Translations under genes and position numbers: made by a program
Notes under the pieces: model-generated
What the model saw: only the letters and a program-made list of their open reading frames with translations
What the model was told of the DNA's origin: nothing
The model's database searches: none
Shown: in pieces, positions 35,834 to 47,344 of the stretch
How positions within the stretch are numbered: position 1 is the stretch's first letter
Layout of the letters: each line of letters begins with the position of its first letter
NCBI RefSeq assembly: GCF_000091045.1
Contig: NC_006692.1
Location: 1,202,221-1,254,720, forward strand
DNA length: 52,500 nt
Source of the DNA: Cryptococcus deneoformans JEC21
Taxonomy: Eukaryota > Basidiomycota > Tremellomycetes > Tremellales > Cryptococcaceae
Direction: 5' to 3'

Positions 35834-38754
35834 ATGAAGTCCAACTTCGTCTTTCAAAATCTCTGCGGTACCGTTTACAGACAAGGGAATGTTGTCTTTA
35901 CGCCCGATGGGAACTCTGTGTTGAGTCCGGTGGGAAACAGGGTGTCTGTGTTTGACTTGGTGAAGTAAGTAGTCACGGGTGTGCTAGATGATCTCCGGCT
36001 GATCTCCGCTTCAGTAACAAGTCAAGGACATTGCCCTTTGAGAACAGAAAAAATATCGCTTCAATTGCTCTTTCTCCAGATGGCAATGTACTAATTTCCA
36101 TCGACGAAGGTGAATATTCCTATCGTCAATTGATGTATCTTATCTGACACCCTGGATGCTTTAGATGGAAGAGCACTGTTTGTGCACTTCCGTAAAGGGA
36201 CAGTTCTTCACCACATCTCCTTCAAGCGCAAAGTCCACCACGTTTCATTTTCTCCCGACGGCAAATATATTGCGATAACGCACGGTCACATGGTGCAAAT
36301 ATGGAACACTCCCAGCCATTTGGTCCGAGAGTTTGCACCTTTTACCCTCCACAGGGAGTATACTGGTCATCACGACGAAGTTGTTAGTGTCTGCTGGTCC
36401 AAAAGCTCCAGGTGAGCGACCACAAATGATGTCTTACAAAACGGAAGTTGATCAGAAACAGGTATTTTATCACTACCTCGAGAGATATGACTGCGAGGCT
36501 ATATACCATTAACCCACTTGAAGGTTTCCAACCTAAGCAATTTGGGGGACATAGAGATGTTGTGTTGGGAGCGTTCTTTTCTCAAGATGAGAAGACTGTA
36601 AGTCATAATCTCTCTCAGTCGAGGCGACAAATTGATGTTCTATAGATTTACACCGTTTCTCGAGACGGTGCAGTGTTTGTATGGAAAGCAAAAAAGGGCG
36701 TCTCTGAGGCGGACTCTGATGTTGAGATGGACATTCTCGATGCTCCCACCACTTCCACCTCTGCCGCCAACCTTGCCCTTGAGCACGCCGTCGCCTACAC
36801 TCGATGGGGGGTTCACGCTCGCCACTTCTTCAACCAGCCTGGTACGAAAGTGATTTGCGCTACCTTCCACCCCAAAACATCTCTCCTCATCGTCGGCTTT
36901 TCCTCTGGTGTCTTCGGCTTGTGGGAGATGCCCGAATTTACCCCCGTACATACGTTGTCGATCTCCAACGAGAAGATCTCTAGTGTGGCAGTCTCCGCGT
37001 CGGGAGAGTGGTTGGCATTTGGGGCGGCCAAGCTCGGACAGTTATTGGTTTGGGAATGGCAGAGTGAGAGTTACGTTCTTAAACAGCAAGGTCACTACTA
37101 CGACATGAACACCCTGGCGTTTAGTCCCGATGGGCAGAACATCGCTACTGGCGGTGAAGATGGTAAGGTCAAGTTATGGAATGCTTCAAGTGGCTTCTGC
37201 TTTGTGACCTTCCCTGAACACACTGCCGCTATCTCCACTGTCGAATTTGCTAAGCAGGGACAAGTTTTATTCACAGCGTCCCTTGACGGTACTGTCCGCG
37301 CATACGACCTCATCCGATACCGTAACTTCCGGACATTCACCTCTCCCACCCCTGTCCAGTTCTCTGCCCTCGCCGTCGATCCTTCAGGCGATGTGGTCTG
37401 TGCTGGATCTCAAGATTCCTTCGAGATCTACATGTGGTCAGTCCAAACCGGTAAACTGCTTGACATCCTCACTGGCCATACCGCTCCTATATCAGGCCTC
37501 GCCTTCTCTCCCACCGGTAATCAGTTGGCATCTTCCTCTTGGGATCGTTCTATCCGTTTATGGTCAGTCTTCGGGCGATCAAGAGCCACCGAACCGATTG
37601 AGCTTTCGGGCGAAGCGACTGCGTTGGCGTTCAGGCCTGACGGAAATGAGATCTGCGCTTCTACTTTGAACGGGGAATTGATCTTTATCGATGTGGAAGA
37701 AGGACAGATTAAGTCTGTTATTGAAGGCCGAAGAGATATTTCTGGAGGGAGAAAGGTGGATGACCGACTTACAGCTGCCAATAACGCCGCAAGCAAGTAT
37801 TTCAACAGTGTCATCTACACTGCCGACGGTGCTTGTGTCTTGGCTGGTGGAAGCAGCAAGTATGTTGTGTTGTATGATCGGACGGAAGGCGTGATGGTGA
37901 AGAAGTTCCAGATCAGCGAAAATCTCAGCTTGGACGGTACGCAAGAGATGTTGGACTCGAGGAAGATGACGGAGGCAGGGACCATCGACTCGTTTGATAG
38001 ACAAGGCGAGGAGGAGGACTTGGAAGATAGGTTGGACTCGACGTTGCCCGGTGCCAGCAAGGGTGATCTTTCCAAGAGACGGTATAGACGGGAGGCCAGG
38101 ACCAATTGTGTACGTTTTTCTGCCACTGGTCGAAGCTGGGCGGCGGCGAGTACAGAAGGTCTTTTGATATATTCTCTCGATGAGAGCACCACTTTTGACC
38201 CCTTTGACCTCTCCCTCGATCTTACCCCCGAATCAGTGATGCAGACCGTCGTCAGTGGCGACCACCTTATCGCTCTCATTATGGCTCTTCGTCTTTCAGA
38301 AAAGCCTCTTATCCAGAGGGTATATGAATCTATACCTCCTTCATCAATCCGACTCATCGCCCGCCAGTTGCCTAGGGTGTACATTACCCAGTTTATGAAA
38401 TTCATCAGCGACCATATCGAGAACACTCCTCACGTGGAGTTCGATTTGGTGTGGACAGCTGCCATGTTGACTAGTCATGGAAAGTTCTTGAAGGAGAGGA
38501 AGGGAGAGATGGCTTCGACGTTGAGAGGATTGGTAAGAGGGTTGATGGGTTTAGAGATGAGTGTTGCCAAGATGTGAGTTAACAAGCAATATAATTAATC
38601 GGGATTTATAATAAATCGCTGACGATTCTCACTTAGATCGGATGAGAACACATTTTCCCTCAATTATATCCTTTCTCAGGCAGGCAAGGATGATCAAATC
38701 GAATTTGAAGAAGGTGAAGGGGATGCGTTTATTTTGGACGTCGATGGCGCATAG
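35834..38754 (+). CDS. PWP2: Periodic tryptophan protein 2, U3 snoRNP WD40 subunit
   Basis: Predicted 884 aa from exons 35834-35964, 36015-36109, 36165-36411, 36462-36597, 36646-38573 and 38637-38754. PWP2/UTP1 is a core UTP-B protein of the small-subunit processome in the nucleolus, needed for early 18S rRNA processing. The start MKSNFVFQNLCGTVYRQGNV is the family's N-terminus. Two beta-propellers' worth of WD repeats follow, for example VHHVSFSPDGKYIAI, EYTGHHDEVVSVCW, MNTLAFSPDGQNIATGGEDG and ISGLAFSPTGNQLASSSWDR. The C-terminal helical Utp12 domain includes IALIMALRLSEKPLIQRVYE and YITQFMKFISDHIE. The length is close to yeast Pwp2 (923 aa). Confidence 0.95.
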
Positions 38755-39289
38755 ACATAGCTCATGAGAATGTATAATATGATCTTAGTGTCGGATCGGA
38801 TCCTTCCGCTTCATGATTGCAATTCGTTTACTCTCTCGTCCTTTGCAGACAGATTAGGCTATTGAAAGATGGCCTGGCGAACTCGGCAGAATTCAACCCC
38901 GATCCCTATTTCTGGGTCGTGGCCTGCTGATAGCAAGCAGATGACCGCGATATTCAGGTTTGAAGTGCAAACTCGGAGATACAAAAAAGATTTCATATGA
39001 TCTTGCTATAGGTCTTATGCATGGAGCAGTTTTCTTCAACACATTAAGTATGCCGTTTTCTCGTCATGTGATGCATGTTAAACCAAAATCAATGAGGCTA
39101 TATGTTGTGCGAACTGCACCCTATGATCGTGTACGTTTTCAGCTTTATATTATTCGGCGACACAGGCTGGGTCGCGTGTCCAGCACATAGAATAGTAAGC
39201 AACGACCATGAGTAGATGAATACACTTTGCGTGGGAATACAACTGTAGGCTTTAAAGTCCCTTATTTGTTTCTTCTTCAATCTATCTAC
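38755..39289. other. Convergent intergenic region
   Basis: The 535 AT-rich bases between PWP2 and the roadblock-like gene, both ending here. No gene or RNA is recognised. Confidence 0.5.
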
Positions 39290-39885
39290 CTAAACCTTCC
39301 AGTGTCGCCTGAACTCATCAGCCTGCAACCGGAAGTTAGGAGTCTGATTCTTCTTTCTGATGTAGCACTCACTTTTTGGCTAAGGACATCCCATCCAGTA
39401 CCTCTCCCATTTAACACAAGCAGAAACTTTTCGATCCGTCCTGGTTTCACTTCCGGTAAAAGGTTATCTTTAAGGACAACAGGTGATGGAGCATCGGCTG
39501 GTGGTAATGGGAGAGAAGTGAAGTGTAATCTACCAAGCTAGATACAGGTGTCAGTTTGAACATTTGAGAGGGTGGAAAATCCAATCATTACCTCACACTC
39601 CATTTTTGGCGATTCACCTTGATTCCACTGACTCGCCAAACCGAGCAATAACCTCAATCTCGCGGGAGGGTCCAAATACGGTTCTTCTGTAATCACTCCT
39701 GTTCTGGCAACATCATCACCTTCTTCACCTTCCCCAGATTCTTCATCTTCATCTGCAGGGATAGAAGCAGCCGAAATGAGTTGCCCTTGTGGGGTTATCA
39801 AGAGAGCTGTATGTGGTCCTGAAACGGGCGTTGACGATAAGAGAGCACTTAGAGAAGCGTGGATCTTTGCCGGGGAGATCAACAT
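39290..39885 (-). CDS. Roadblock/LC7-domain protein, LAMTOR2-like
   Basis: Predicted 163 aa. Exons in coding order: 39885-39592, 39537-39373 and 39322-39290 (33 nt, ending DEFRRHWKV). The N-terminus MLISPAKIHASLSALLSSTP followed by GPHTALLITPQGQLISAA matches the helix-strand-strand opening of roadblock domains and most resembles LAMTOR2 (p14), a Ragulator subunit that anchors Rag GTPases and TORC1 on the lysosome or vacuole. An acidic insert (residues about 45-60, Glu/Asp/Gly-rich) interrupts the domain and makes it longer than the 125-aa animal protein. The second half, ending EKFLLVLNGRGTGWDVLSQK, fits the last strand and helix. Assignment to LAMTOR2 rather than another roadblock protein is tentative. 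Confidence 0.65.
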
Positions 39886-40055
39886 GGCGAACAAGAGAAA
39901 GGTCCAAGTTATATGCGAGAGATCAACGGCGGATGTTCCGAGATTGGGAAGATGAAATAGAAGAATTTCAAAAGAGAGCTCTAAATCAAGCCGAGGACGA
40001 GGATGAATTCATTGCAGCATGGCGGGAAAAGGGGGACCTTTATGTCATTACGTAA
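39886..40055 (+). other. Open frame abutting the roadblock-like gene, status unclear
   Basis: A plus-strand frame runs from 39789, inside exon 1 of the roadblock-like gene, to a stop at 40055. The part beyond that gene's ATG is charged and helix-like (DWEDEIEEFQKRALNQAEDE, then WREKGDLYVIT) and looks more like protein than most shadow frames here. I see no splice structure or family. It could be the end of a small overlapping gene, part of the nearby retroelement remnant, or chance. Confidence 0.25.
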
Positions 40056-40436
40056 TATTTAACCGTAAGCCAACCTTAATATCTATCTAGGCCATTCAAA
40101 TAATACGTATGTCTTCGGCATCCAATGGCGGCATCTGATCCGCTTTGGAACGAAGTTCGGTTAGTACTATGCTGGGGGACTATATTGGTATCATGAGTGC
40201 CGAAGCACAGTTCTCGTCCACTTCCCTATTCACACACCTCTTTGTTAATCCAAACTGCTTGGCATGGTAGAAGGAAAGATATGTTGCGTCGTGCGATTGC
40301 GTTTGCGACGACAACAGCAGGATGGTTTGTTTGATACGAGGTACGAGATCTGGTATCTGGAATCCGATCTGATCTGTAAGTCGTTAAGATATGGGGCCCG
40401 GAGATGCTCCTGTTAGTCACCATTTTGTAGCATCCT
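40056..40436. other. Flank of the retroelement remnant
   Basis: The 381 bases before the reverse-transcriptase remnant show no coding exon and no obvious long terminal repeat (no TG...CA-bounded direct repeat could be matched by eye). Confidence 0.4.
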
Positions 40437-40720
40437 GAGCCTGGACATCTGAGGTCATCAAGTTCGCCCTGCGCAGCTCCGGCATTCTTGGTTAAGAAGG
40501 AGAATGGAAAATTCCGTTTCATTTGTGACTATAGGGGACTGAACAAAGTCACTACACCTGACTCACACTCCGGTTAGTTCCCAATGTAGACGATATCCTC
40601 CATCGTGCTGCTTGTGGCAAAATCTTCGCAAAAATCGACCTTTCAGATGCGTTCTTCCAAACATTTATGCATGAACCCGACGTTGAGAAAACCGTCATTA
40701 TTCGCGTCGGGCAAAAGTAG
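40437..40720 (+). mobile_element. Decayed Ty3/gypsy reverse-transcriptase fragment
   Basis: Two neighbouring frames together read as part of a Ty3/gypsy-type reverse transcriptase. The first (40437 to a stop at 40575) contains APAFLVKKENGKFRF, then CDYRGLNKVTTPDSH. The second (about 40577-40720, shifted in frame) contains VDDILHRAACGKIFAKIDLS, which carries the first catalytic Asp, then DAFFQ. An in-frame TAG and a frameshift separate them, and neither gag, integrase nor LTRs are visible nearby, so this is an inactive remnant. It ends 137 bases upstream of a tRNA gene, the kind of site that Ty3-like elements often use. Confidence 0.8.
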
Positions 40721-40857
40721 TTGCTTCTGCCCACATCACAAAAATGTGAGTGGTGAGTTGCAAGAGGACTGGATATGAATAATGAGCATCAGAATTTCTT
40801 ATGCTACAAAGTCATTAGTAATATATATAAATGTCAATGGCCCATATTTTATCAATT

Positions 40858-40952
40858 GGAGTAGTGCGACAGTGGTTACTCGGTTCGATTAGAATTTTGA
40901 AATTCCTCATCGAATGCCGTCAGGCGCGCAGGTTCGAGTCCTGCCTGCTCCT
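40858..40952 (+). tRNA. tRNA-Ser (anticodon AGA) with 14-nt intron
   Basis: A class II cloverleaf can be drawn. Acceptor GGAGTAG (40858-40864) pairs with CTGCTCC (40945-40951) with one G-U. The D stem is CGA/TCG. The anticodon stem TTCGA (40884-40888) pairs with TCGAA (40910-40914). The anticodon AGA is at 40891-40893, followed by A37 and a 14-nt intron at 40895-40908 in the canonical position. The long variable arm is GCC/GGC, and the T arm is GCAGG-TTCGAGT-CCTGC with a perfect B box (GGTTCGAGTCC). A poly-T terminator follows at once. The discriminator is T (40952), whereas fungal serine tRNAs normally have G, so identity or functionality deserves a check. Confidence 0.75.
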
Positions 40953-40953
40953 G

Positions 40954-40966
40954 TTTTCTTTTTTTT
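40954..40966 (+). terminator. RNA polymerase III terminator of the tRNA gene
   Basis: TTTT then C and a run of eight T, starting one base after the tRNA discriminator: the usual Pol III stop signal. Confidence 0.75.
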
Positions 40967-41371
40967 GTATTTCTTGTTGCTTTTTTGTGAGCGATATTTT
41001 GCCAATGCAATGCACGTTCAACGGTGATTCCCATCACGATGATTCATATGCGACGCTGCAGTACTCTGTATGGGCAACAATCGCAGAGGGAAATAGGGTG
41101 GTTAACTGAAATTCTTTGTCGCGGTGGCAAGCACTCGCTCGTCGTTATATATCTATTACTACTAGTAATAATCCTTGGGGTGCTCCACCTATCGTGGTCA
41201 TAAAGGAAGTCGAGTTAGGGACTACCGCCCAATGGCGTCTCTGTTATCTCTCTCTCCACCGGCAATGTTAACCTGAAAGCGTCTTTTTCCCTTTGATTGC
41301 ATGCAAATGTTACATTATACAACTTTATATTCGCTGCTAGCGCGGCGACTCTGACAATCGTTTGTCGATGT
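40967..41371. other. tRNA 3' flank and MED13 3' flank
   Basis: The 405 bases between the tRNA terminator and the MED13 stop. An alternative frame on the minus strand reads past the MED13 stop region, but nothing requires it. No feature recognised. Confidence 0.45.
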
Positions 41372-44300
41372 TCATCTCTTCTCCAACAATGCTCTACCCC
41401 ATCTGACTGAATCCAACCAGCCTTGTCCTTCCCACCGTTCTCTTGCCAAACACCCAAGCCTATGATACTCTTCTGCGATCTCCGCTACTATCCCACCATC
41501 TTCCTGATCTTTCCTTCCGTCCGGGGTTTGGTGACTTAAAATATGATATTTAGTCGTGTAATGTTGAGACACGTCCAACGCAGGCGTGGTCAGAAGGAAT
41601 GTCCGCCGGGGGTATATTATCTGAGGACTTCCCTTGTCAGACGAGAGCTCGAGGGGAAGAGGTAATGGGAGCACCGTAAGTTGTGCAGATAACGCGGTGT
41701 CGATAATGCGAGTTGATGAGTCGGAAAGAATGGAAGGACCGATGTTTGCTATCGCTCGTACTTTTGGAGGAGTCTTCTGGTAAGATGGATTCAATGGCGA
41801 TGGTGCTTCGGAGGTCAAAAGTGTGATTGGCCAAGTTTTGCCTTTGAGGATATCTTTCCAGGCTAAAGTTTTTGTGAGTAGTTGCCCTCGCTGTCAGGTA
41901 ATATCTTACCTTGCAATTCTTCCTTCGCCATGATCCCAGCTCGACAGACGCTAAGCCTCCATTCCAGATTCCACCTGCCCGCAATCTCTCTTCCATATGC
42001 GCAAGTCTTTTCCATCCCCTCCTTCCATCCGCCAACATCTTCAAAGACTCTCACATGTCCGGTTTCCCCTCTATCGTCCCCCACCCACACAACAAGTGCG
42101 CCTGGCCCAAGAGAAGTGGAAGAGACAACATCGTAACATACATGCCACATCCTCCACCGATTCAAGACATCGTACTCGTCCACAGGCCAAGTCATGACAA
42201 ACTCTGGCTTTACGGCTTCCTTTCTTGCCAACACCCATGCGGGGCATTGTATCCATGCATCTTCCTCTGAGACACGCAGTGGTTCCCCACGGACATATAT
42301 GGGACGAAGAAACGTCGGAAGGCGATCGTAGGCTGTGCGCACAAGGGTCAGGTACTGCTCATGCACGAACGAGGTAGATGGGTTGCTAGGAGTGGGGACG
42401 GGGATAAGTAAAGTATTGGGCGAATTGGGAATTAGGGAGGAATATATGTTTAGCGGAATTTGGGAAGGAGGGGTGAGGAGGTACACAATCGTGTTCACCG
42501 AGCCGGTGGACTGTTCAGTGATTCCAACTGATCTTAAGTCAGTTTGATCATGTCCAGGAGCTAAGATCACTTACTAGCTAGCTCTCCAAAATCCTCCATC
42601 TTGCCCTTGACGACGCCACTAAACTCAGCCTTCCCATATCTCTCTTCCTCCCAACCCAATTTCACGCCTTCCCCCAACATTTTGCCCAGCGCCTCATCAC
42701 TATCTTTGCAAATAATGAACATCTTCACATCTTTCTTCCCCCCTTGCGGTTCAAGCCCAAGTTGTGACCAGTAAGACAGGGCAGCGATAGAGAGGCGAAT
42801 GATGTGCGCTGTCGAAGGCGAGGTGGCGTTGACTTGAGGTTGCGGGAGGTTCACGGGCAGAACATCTGTTGATTGTGTTAATCACGATGGGAATCGCAGG
42901 GAACGCAAAGCTCACCACTTCCGAATACCTCACACAAAGCATCACCCTCTAATAAACTTCCCATCCACGCTGAACTTTGCTCATACTCGTCCTCAGGATC
43001 CAGTACTGACTTCCTGAAAGCCCTATTGCCAATAATCTCTTGCACCACCTTAGTCCAGTTCACATCCTTCACCTTTTTCTCCTTCAAATTTTCCTTAGCC
43101 TTGGTACTGTCCTTCTTTCCAGATACAGCCGAAGGAAGCGTTCCCCATGCTTCATCCCAGACACTTTCCACCTTCCACCCAATCTCATTTTCAGCCTCCC
43201 CTTTAGGTTGAACCAAGCGAGGATGATCTCTGAGAATCACCCATTCAGAGCCAATACATTTTGTCCCTTTCCACTCGATCTCCCCATCATCCTCTTTGAT
43301 CTCTCCATCATCGTCTTTCACCCCCATCAGGCCTGTTGCTCCAGAATCGATGTCTGTCCCTGTAACCCCATCTACATCACTCGAGCCAGCATCAGACCCT
43401 ATCTCTGTCGTCATCTCCTCCATTTGGGACATCGGTGTCGGGGGACACGTATACGTCTGTGAGTCCATATCGTCTTCATCACCATCCTCTCCATCACCAT
43501 CGTCATCGCCCCCTGAGAGAGAGAACCATGCGTCGGCGTATGTTGATTTAGGTTTGGATGACAGCCTGCGAGTCGCCCCCTGACCTTGAGAGGCGGAAGG
43601 TGCATCAGACCCTGGTCGACTATGATACTGTGTTTGATAAGACGTAAGGCGAGCGAGAAGCGATGACTCGGGGGTCGAAGCAGGAGATGGAGGAGCGAAG
43701 CCATAGGTGCTGCAGTACGGATATGAGGACGAGGAATGTGAGGGGGGTAGAAGCGGTAGGGGTTGGAATGATATTGGGATAAGAGGGTTGCTTGGTGCGG
43801 CGGCAGGTACTAAAGGAATGGAGGGAGAGGTCAGATGGGGGGATTGGGATGCAAGTTGTTCGGGTGTTTTGGGTGATGTCTCGAGAATGGGGGGAGACGA
43901 CGAGGGTTGGGGTGGTATAGGGAGTTGAGGAGGTTGTAATTCTTTTGCGGCTGTTTCCACTGAAGGTAAGGGTAGCGGCTCTGGCGGGATCCCATCCACC
44001 TCCATGCCATTTCCAACTAGAGGCACCAACGTCAACTCATCCTGTCCGGCCTCCTCCGTAATCTTAGGACTAGCGGTCTTAACCATTTCTTCGGCCAAGA
44101 GTCCTTTCTCTTGCCCTATTGACGGCTCTGCGCCAATCTCACCCCCATGGTCAATCGCACCATCAGGTACAGATTGGTTGATTCCACTGTCTATACTCAT
44201 ATCCACATCCATTCCGATTCCATCCCCTTCTTCTGCGGCTGGCGAATCGAAAAACGCGAAATCATCCTCCGTGATCTCAACCTCAACCTCCTTTTCTCTT

Positions 44301-46080
44301 CCTCTGTCTCCTATCCCCATCACCTGGCTTTGCGCCGGAGGACTCGGGTCTCGTACCGATACGAGGGAATTCATAAAATCTTCCTCTCCATCTTGTGCGT
44401 TGTTGCTCCCGTCTTGAGCTTGTTGTGGCGGTGGGGATTTGTTGGAATGGGGCTGAGAAGACACATTCATGTTCGGTGTGGGGGTAGGCGAGGACGACGA
44501 GAAGAGATCATCGATATCTGATCCTCCTTTTGGTGTTGGTTCCATCTCAATATCGCCTCCTGCGCCCATGCCGGTTTCCTGCAAGTTTAATCCCTCTCCA
44601 TCCGTTTCATTCATATCAGCGTCGGTGTCCCCCAGACTAAGCTCGTTATCGTAATCGGGATCTTGATCGTCCAGTTGTCCTCCATCGCCTTCCGGTGGTA
44701 CGGATGGTTCGCGATAAGAAGCGAGAAAGTCAAATAAAGAATAGGCAGTTTGCATTAGACCCTGTTCTCCTTCCTCTGTTCGACCAGATTGTTTCAGCTG
44801 TGTGGATGGGGGAGTTGCCGTTGCCGAAGGATTGTGGCTGAATGAGTCTGAAGGAAGTGGTAGGGCCAGGTGTATCGGCCAAACTGTCAATACACCCTTG
44901 TCTCCGCTTTCAGAGGTCTTTTTCAAAAGGGGCACCCAGAACACTCCCCATCCTTCTTCTTCCCCACCTTTTTCTTGCATCTCCGATACCGTCCCTGTCT
45001 CTGCGCCAAATCCAAAGACAAATTCCCTGACTACCCTTTGCTCTCTACCTGTCTTCCATCCCGGGCCGAGGAGAGTGTCGAATGTCTGATTTAGGCGGGC
45101 GATTTGCGCTGGAGTAGGTGTAAGGACAGTGGTGATAAGGATGGATGGGAGAGATAAGGGAATGAGTGTATGAGTAGGAATCGGATACGGGGGTAATAGT
45201 GAAGTTGGGGAGCGGGAAGGAAGGAGGGATAAAAGGAGGGAGCCAGATGTGAATGGGTAAAGAGAAGGTTTGAAAGGCGGCGTGAAGCTACATTGATGTC
45301 AGCGGATTATGACCGTTTGGTAATGAAAAGGACACACGGAACGACTCCCGAGTCCCTCAGTATTATACGTCTACCTCCTTTCCAGGCAAAAGTTTCAATC
45401 AATGCGTTCGCCAGTAGTTCCCATGCTTTGCGGGTTTCTCCTTCAAGGTTAAGAGTGACATCGCACGAAGATTCGGAGAGACAGTTGTATGAGGATGAGT
45501 GGTCGGGGCATGAAAGGAGCTCGAGAGGGACCAGGGGGGGAAGGGGCGGTTGGATCTCTGTAGGTACAATGAGCTAGGCCTTATAGGACATTGAAAATGA
45601 AAAGTAGTGACTGAGCCCATATGCAGAGGTTATTGGCAAGTACGACCTTCTCGCAGAGCCTAGCAAACCCTCCGCGATGGCTTGACAAGACTTTAATGTC
45701 ATGTGGGTTTCTTAGCCTCTGGGACGTCCTAGCTTGACTAGAGATGATGAGGTCAGGGAAAGCTAGAGCTCACCATTTATCCCGTCAGGCGGCGATATAC
45801 CATCCTCTTTGCAGGCAAAACACCATAACTCTCGTTCAATTTGCCCAACGATCGTAGCTACAGGTCCTTCCAGCAGTCTTTTTCCATTACCAGCTCTGTC
45901 CGCAATATCCCTCCAAAATTTCGCCATCTTGTCCTCCACTACATCTTTGGTACTCGCACCAGGAGCTGAAGAGAGGGCATAGCGATGTATGTAGATGCGA
46001 TCTTTTGGGAGGTGGAGGATGTGCGTTGCGTAGAGGGCTGAGGAGGGCGTCGCAGGGGCCTGGTTGAGGATATCCGGCAT
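41372..46080 (-). CDS. MED13: Mediator complex subunit 13 (Srb9/Ssn2), CDK8 module
   Basis: Predicted 1461 aa. Exons in coding order: 46080-45774, 45732-45644, 45555-45338, 45287-42916, 42865-42575, 42527-41910 and 41862-41372; phases agree. MED13 links the CDK8 kinase module to core Mediator and mostly represses transcription. The N-terminal domain includes YATHILHLPKDRIYIHRYAL and GQIERELWCFACKEDGISPP. The signature EITEDDFAFFDSP lies near residue 540 inside a long acidic and Pro/Ser-rich middle. The C-terminal half (YVRGEPLRVSEEDAWIQCPA, then RWRMWHVCYDVV and WVGDDRGETGHVRVFEDVGG) fits the Argonaute/PIWI-like MED13 C-terminal domain. The exon 2 donor is ambiguous by 3 nt and exon 3 uses a GTGTGT donor. 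It is divergent from AGS1. Confidence 0.88.
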
Positions 46081-47344
46081 TACGTATGGGCTCCCATCTG
46101 TGTCAATAAGTCATAGATCAGTAGATGCCAGTATAGGGGGGTATACTATAGCAGTAGCCAGTTGCTCAAATAGGGTATAGCCAAGGTTCAGTAGTACTTG
46201 GATCAGCAGCCAAAACAACATGGCGGATATCGCCGATCGGCTATGGCTGCCGACTGCCACAATGGTAATCCCGAGAGATCTGCAGCGTCATCACTTTCGA
46301 TGCAATTAACGTCAACATGGCAAGAAAATTCGCGGCAAGGTTCTTTCACGCAACAGCTGTGAAGAAGAGCGTGCTGTATATGTTCTTGGCGTGCATTTTG
46401 ATAGTGTTGTTCTTAGCAGCGGAGATATCTTGAAGTGCATGTATGCGTTTCGCAAGCTATTGTATATGTCCCCTGCTTATCATCGTACGTAGATGCCCAC
46501 AGCCGGCGTAGACCATGGATAGCCGTCGATTGTTGGTAGCTGATGAAACAGATGCAAACGAAGAAAGGCTGCTCATCAGAGGTGCAGCTTGCTTGCCGCA
46601 CATACGTACGCACCTCCTCATACCTCATCGGCGTGCCATAATCACCCCATAATCACCCTGCCATCCCCAATAATAAATCCCCTACGCATCCTGTGCGTTG
46701 TCTTCTTCCCACTCTAGACAGTAGCACCGTTCATTATATCCACTTCCTATGCATGCAATCCATATTGCCAAAGCATTCTTGTCTATTTCAAAGTTCTGTT
46801 ACTCCGCCGGGTGAAATACGCCACGCCTTAATAAACTATGCTTGGACTGGAATAACCAGACGCGCACCACTTTCTTTCAGGATTTACAATGGCTGTGCTC
46901 GCGCGCGTAGGAAGGAAGGGTGGGCAAGTCAGGGAAAATAGTAGCGAATCAGGGCCCGCGCGTCCGCCCTTCTCCCTCGCCGTGTACCGCCTGATCCAGC
47001 CTTGAGCTGGGTTTGGGTTTTATTATTCACGCCCCGTACGCACTGGCCTCCTTTTGAATTCTTTTCTTCCTTCTTCTCCGATCCAATCCTTCTTCTTTCC
47101 TTTATTATTTCGTCTTTTTTTCCTTCCTCCAGATCCCCGCCCTGCCATCCATCTTCATCCATCCCCGCCACACAACAGTAACGGTCTGCACGACTCTTCA
47201 TCCTCCCTTTTTCAGCCAACGCGGGGCATCGCCCTCGCCTCTGTATCGTTAATCCTCCAAGCATCACTTTTCACGACCAACCTACGACCACAACTTCCTA
47301 AAGCATTCGATCATCCATTCACGACCCATCCACAAAATTACAAG
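46081..47344. promoter_or_regulatory. Divergent promoter region, MED13 and AGS1
   Basis: The 1264 bases between divergent starts. From about 47045 to 47344 the plus strand is strongly pyrimidine-rich (CTTCC/TCTTT runs), as expected for the AGS1 5' UTR. A CACGCC/GCGCGC-rich stretch lies at about 46855-46970. No individual transcription-factor site can be assigned with confidence. Confidence 0.45.

Noticed and set aside
41863..45094. Numerous long plus-strand frames opposite MED13
   Set aside because: They are shadows of the Pro/Ser/Asp-rich MED13 coding sequence, with no independent start context, splice signals or family resemblance.
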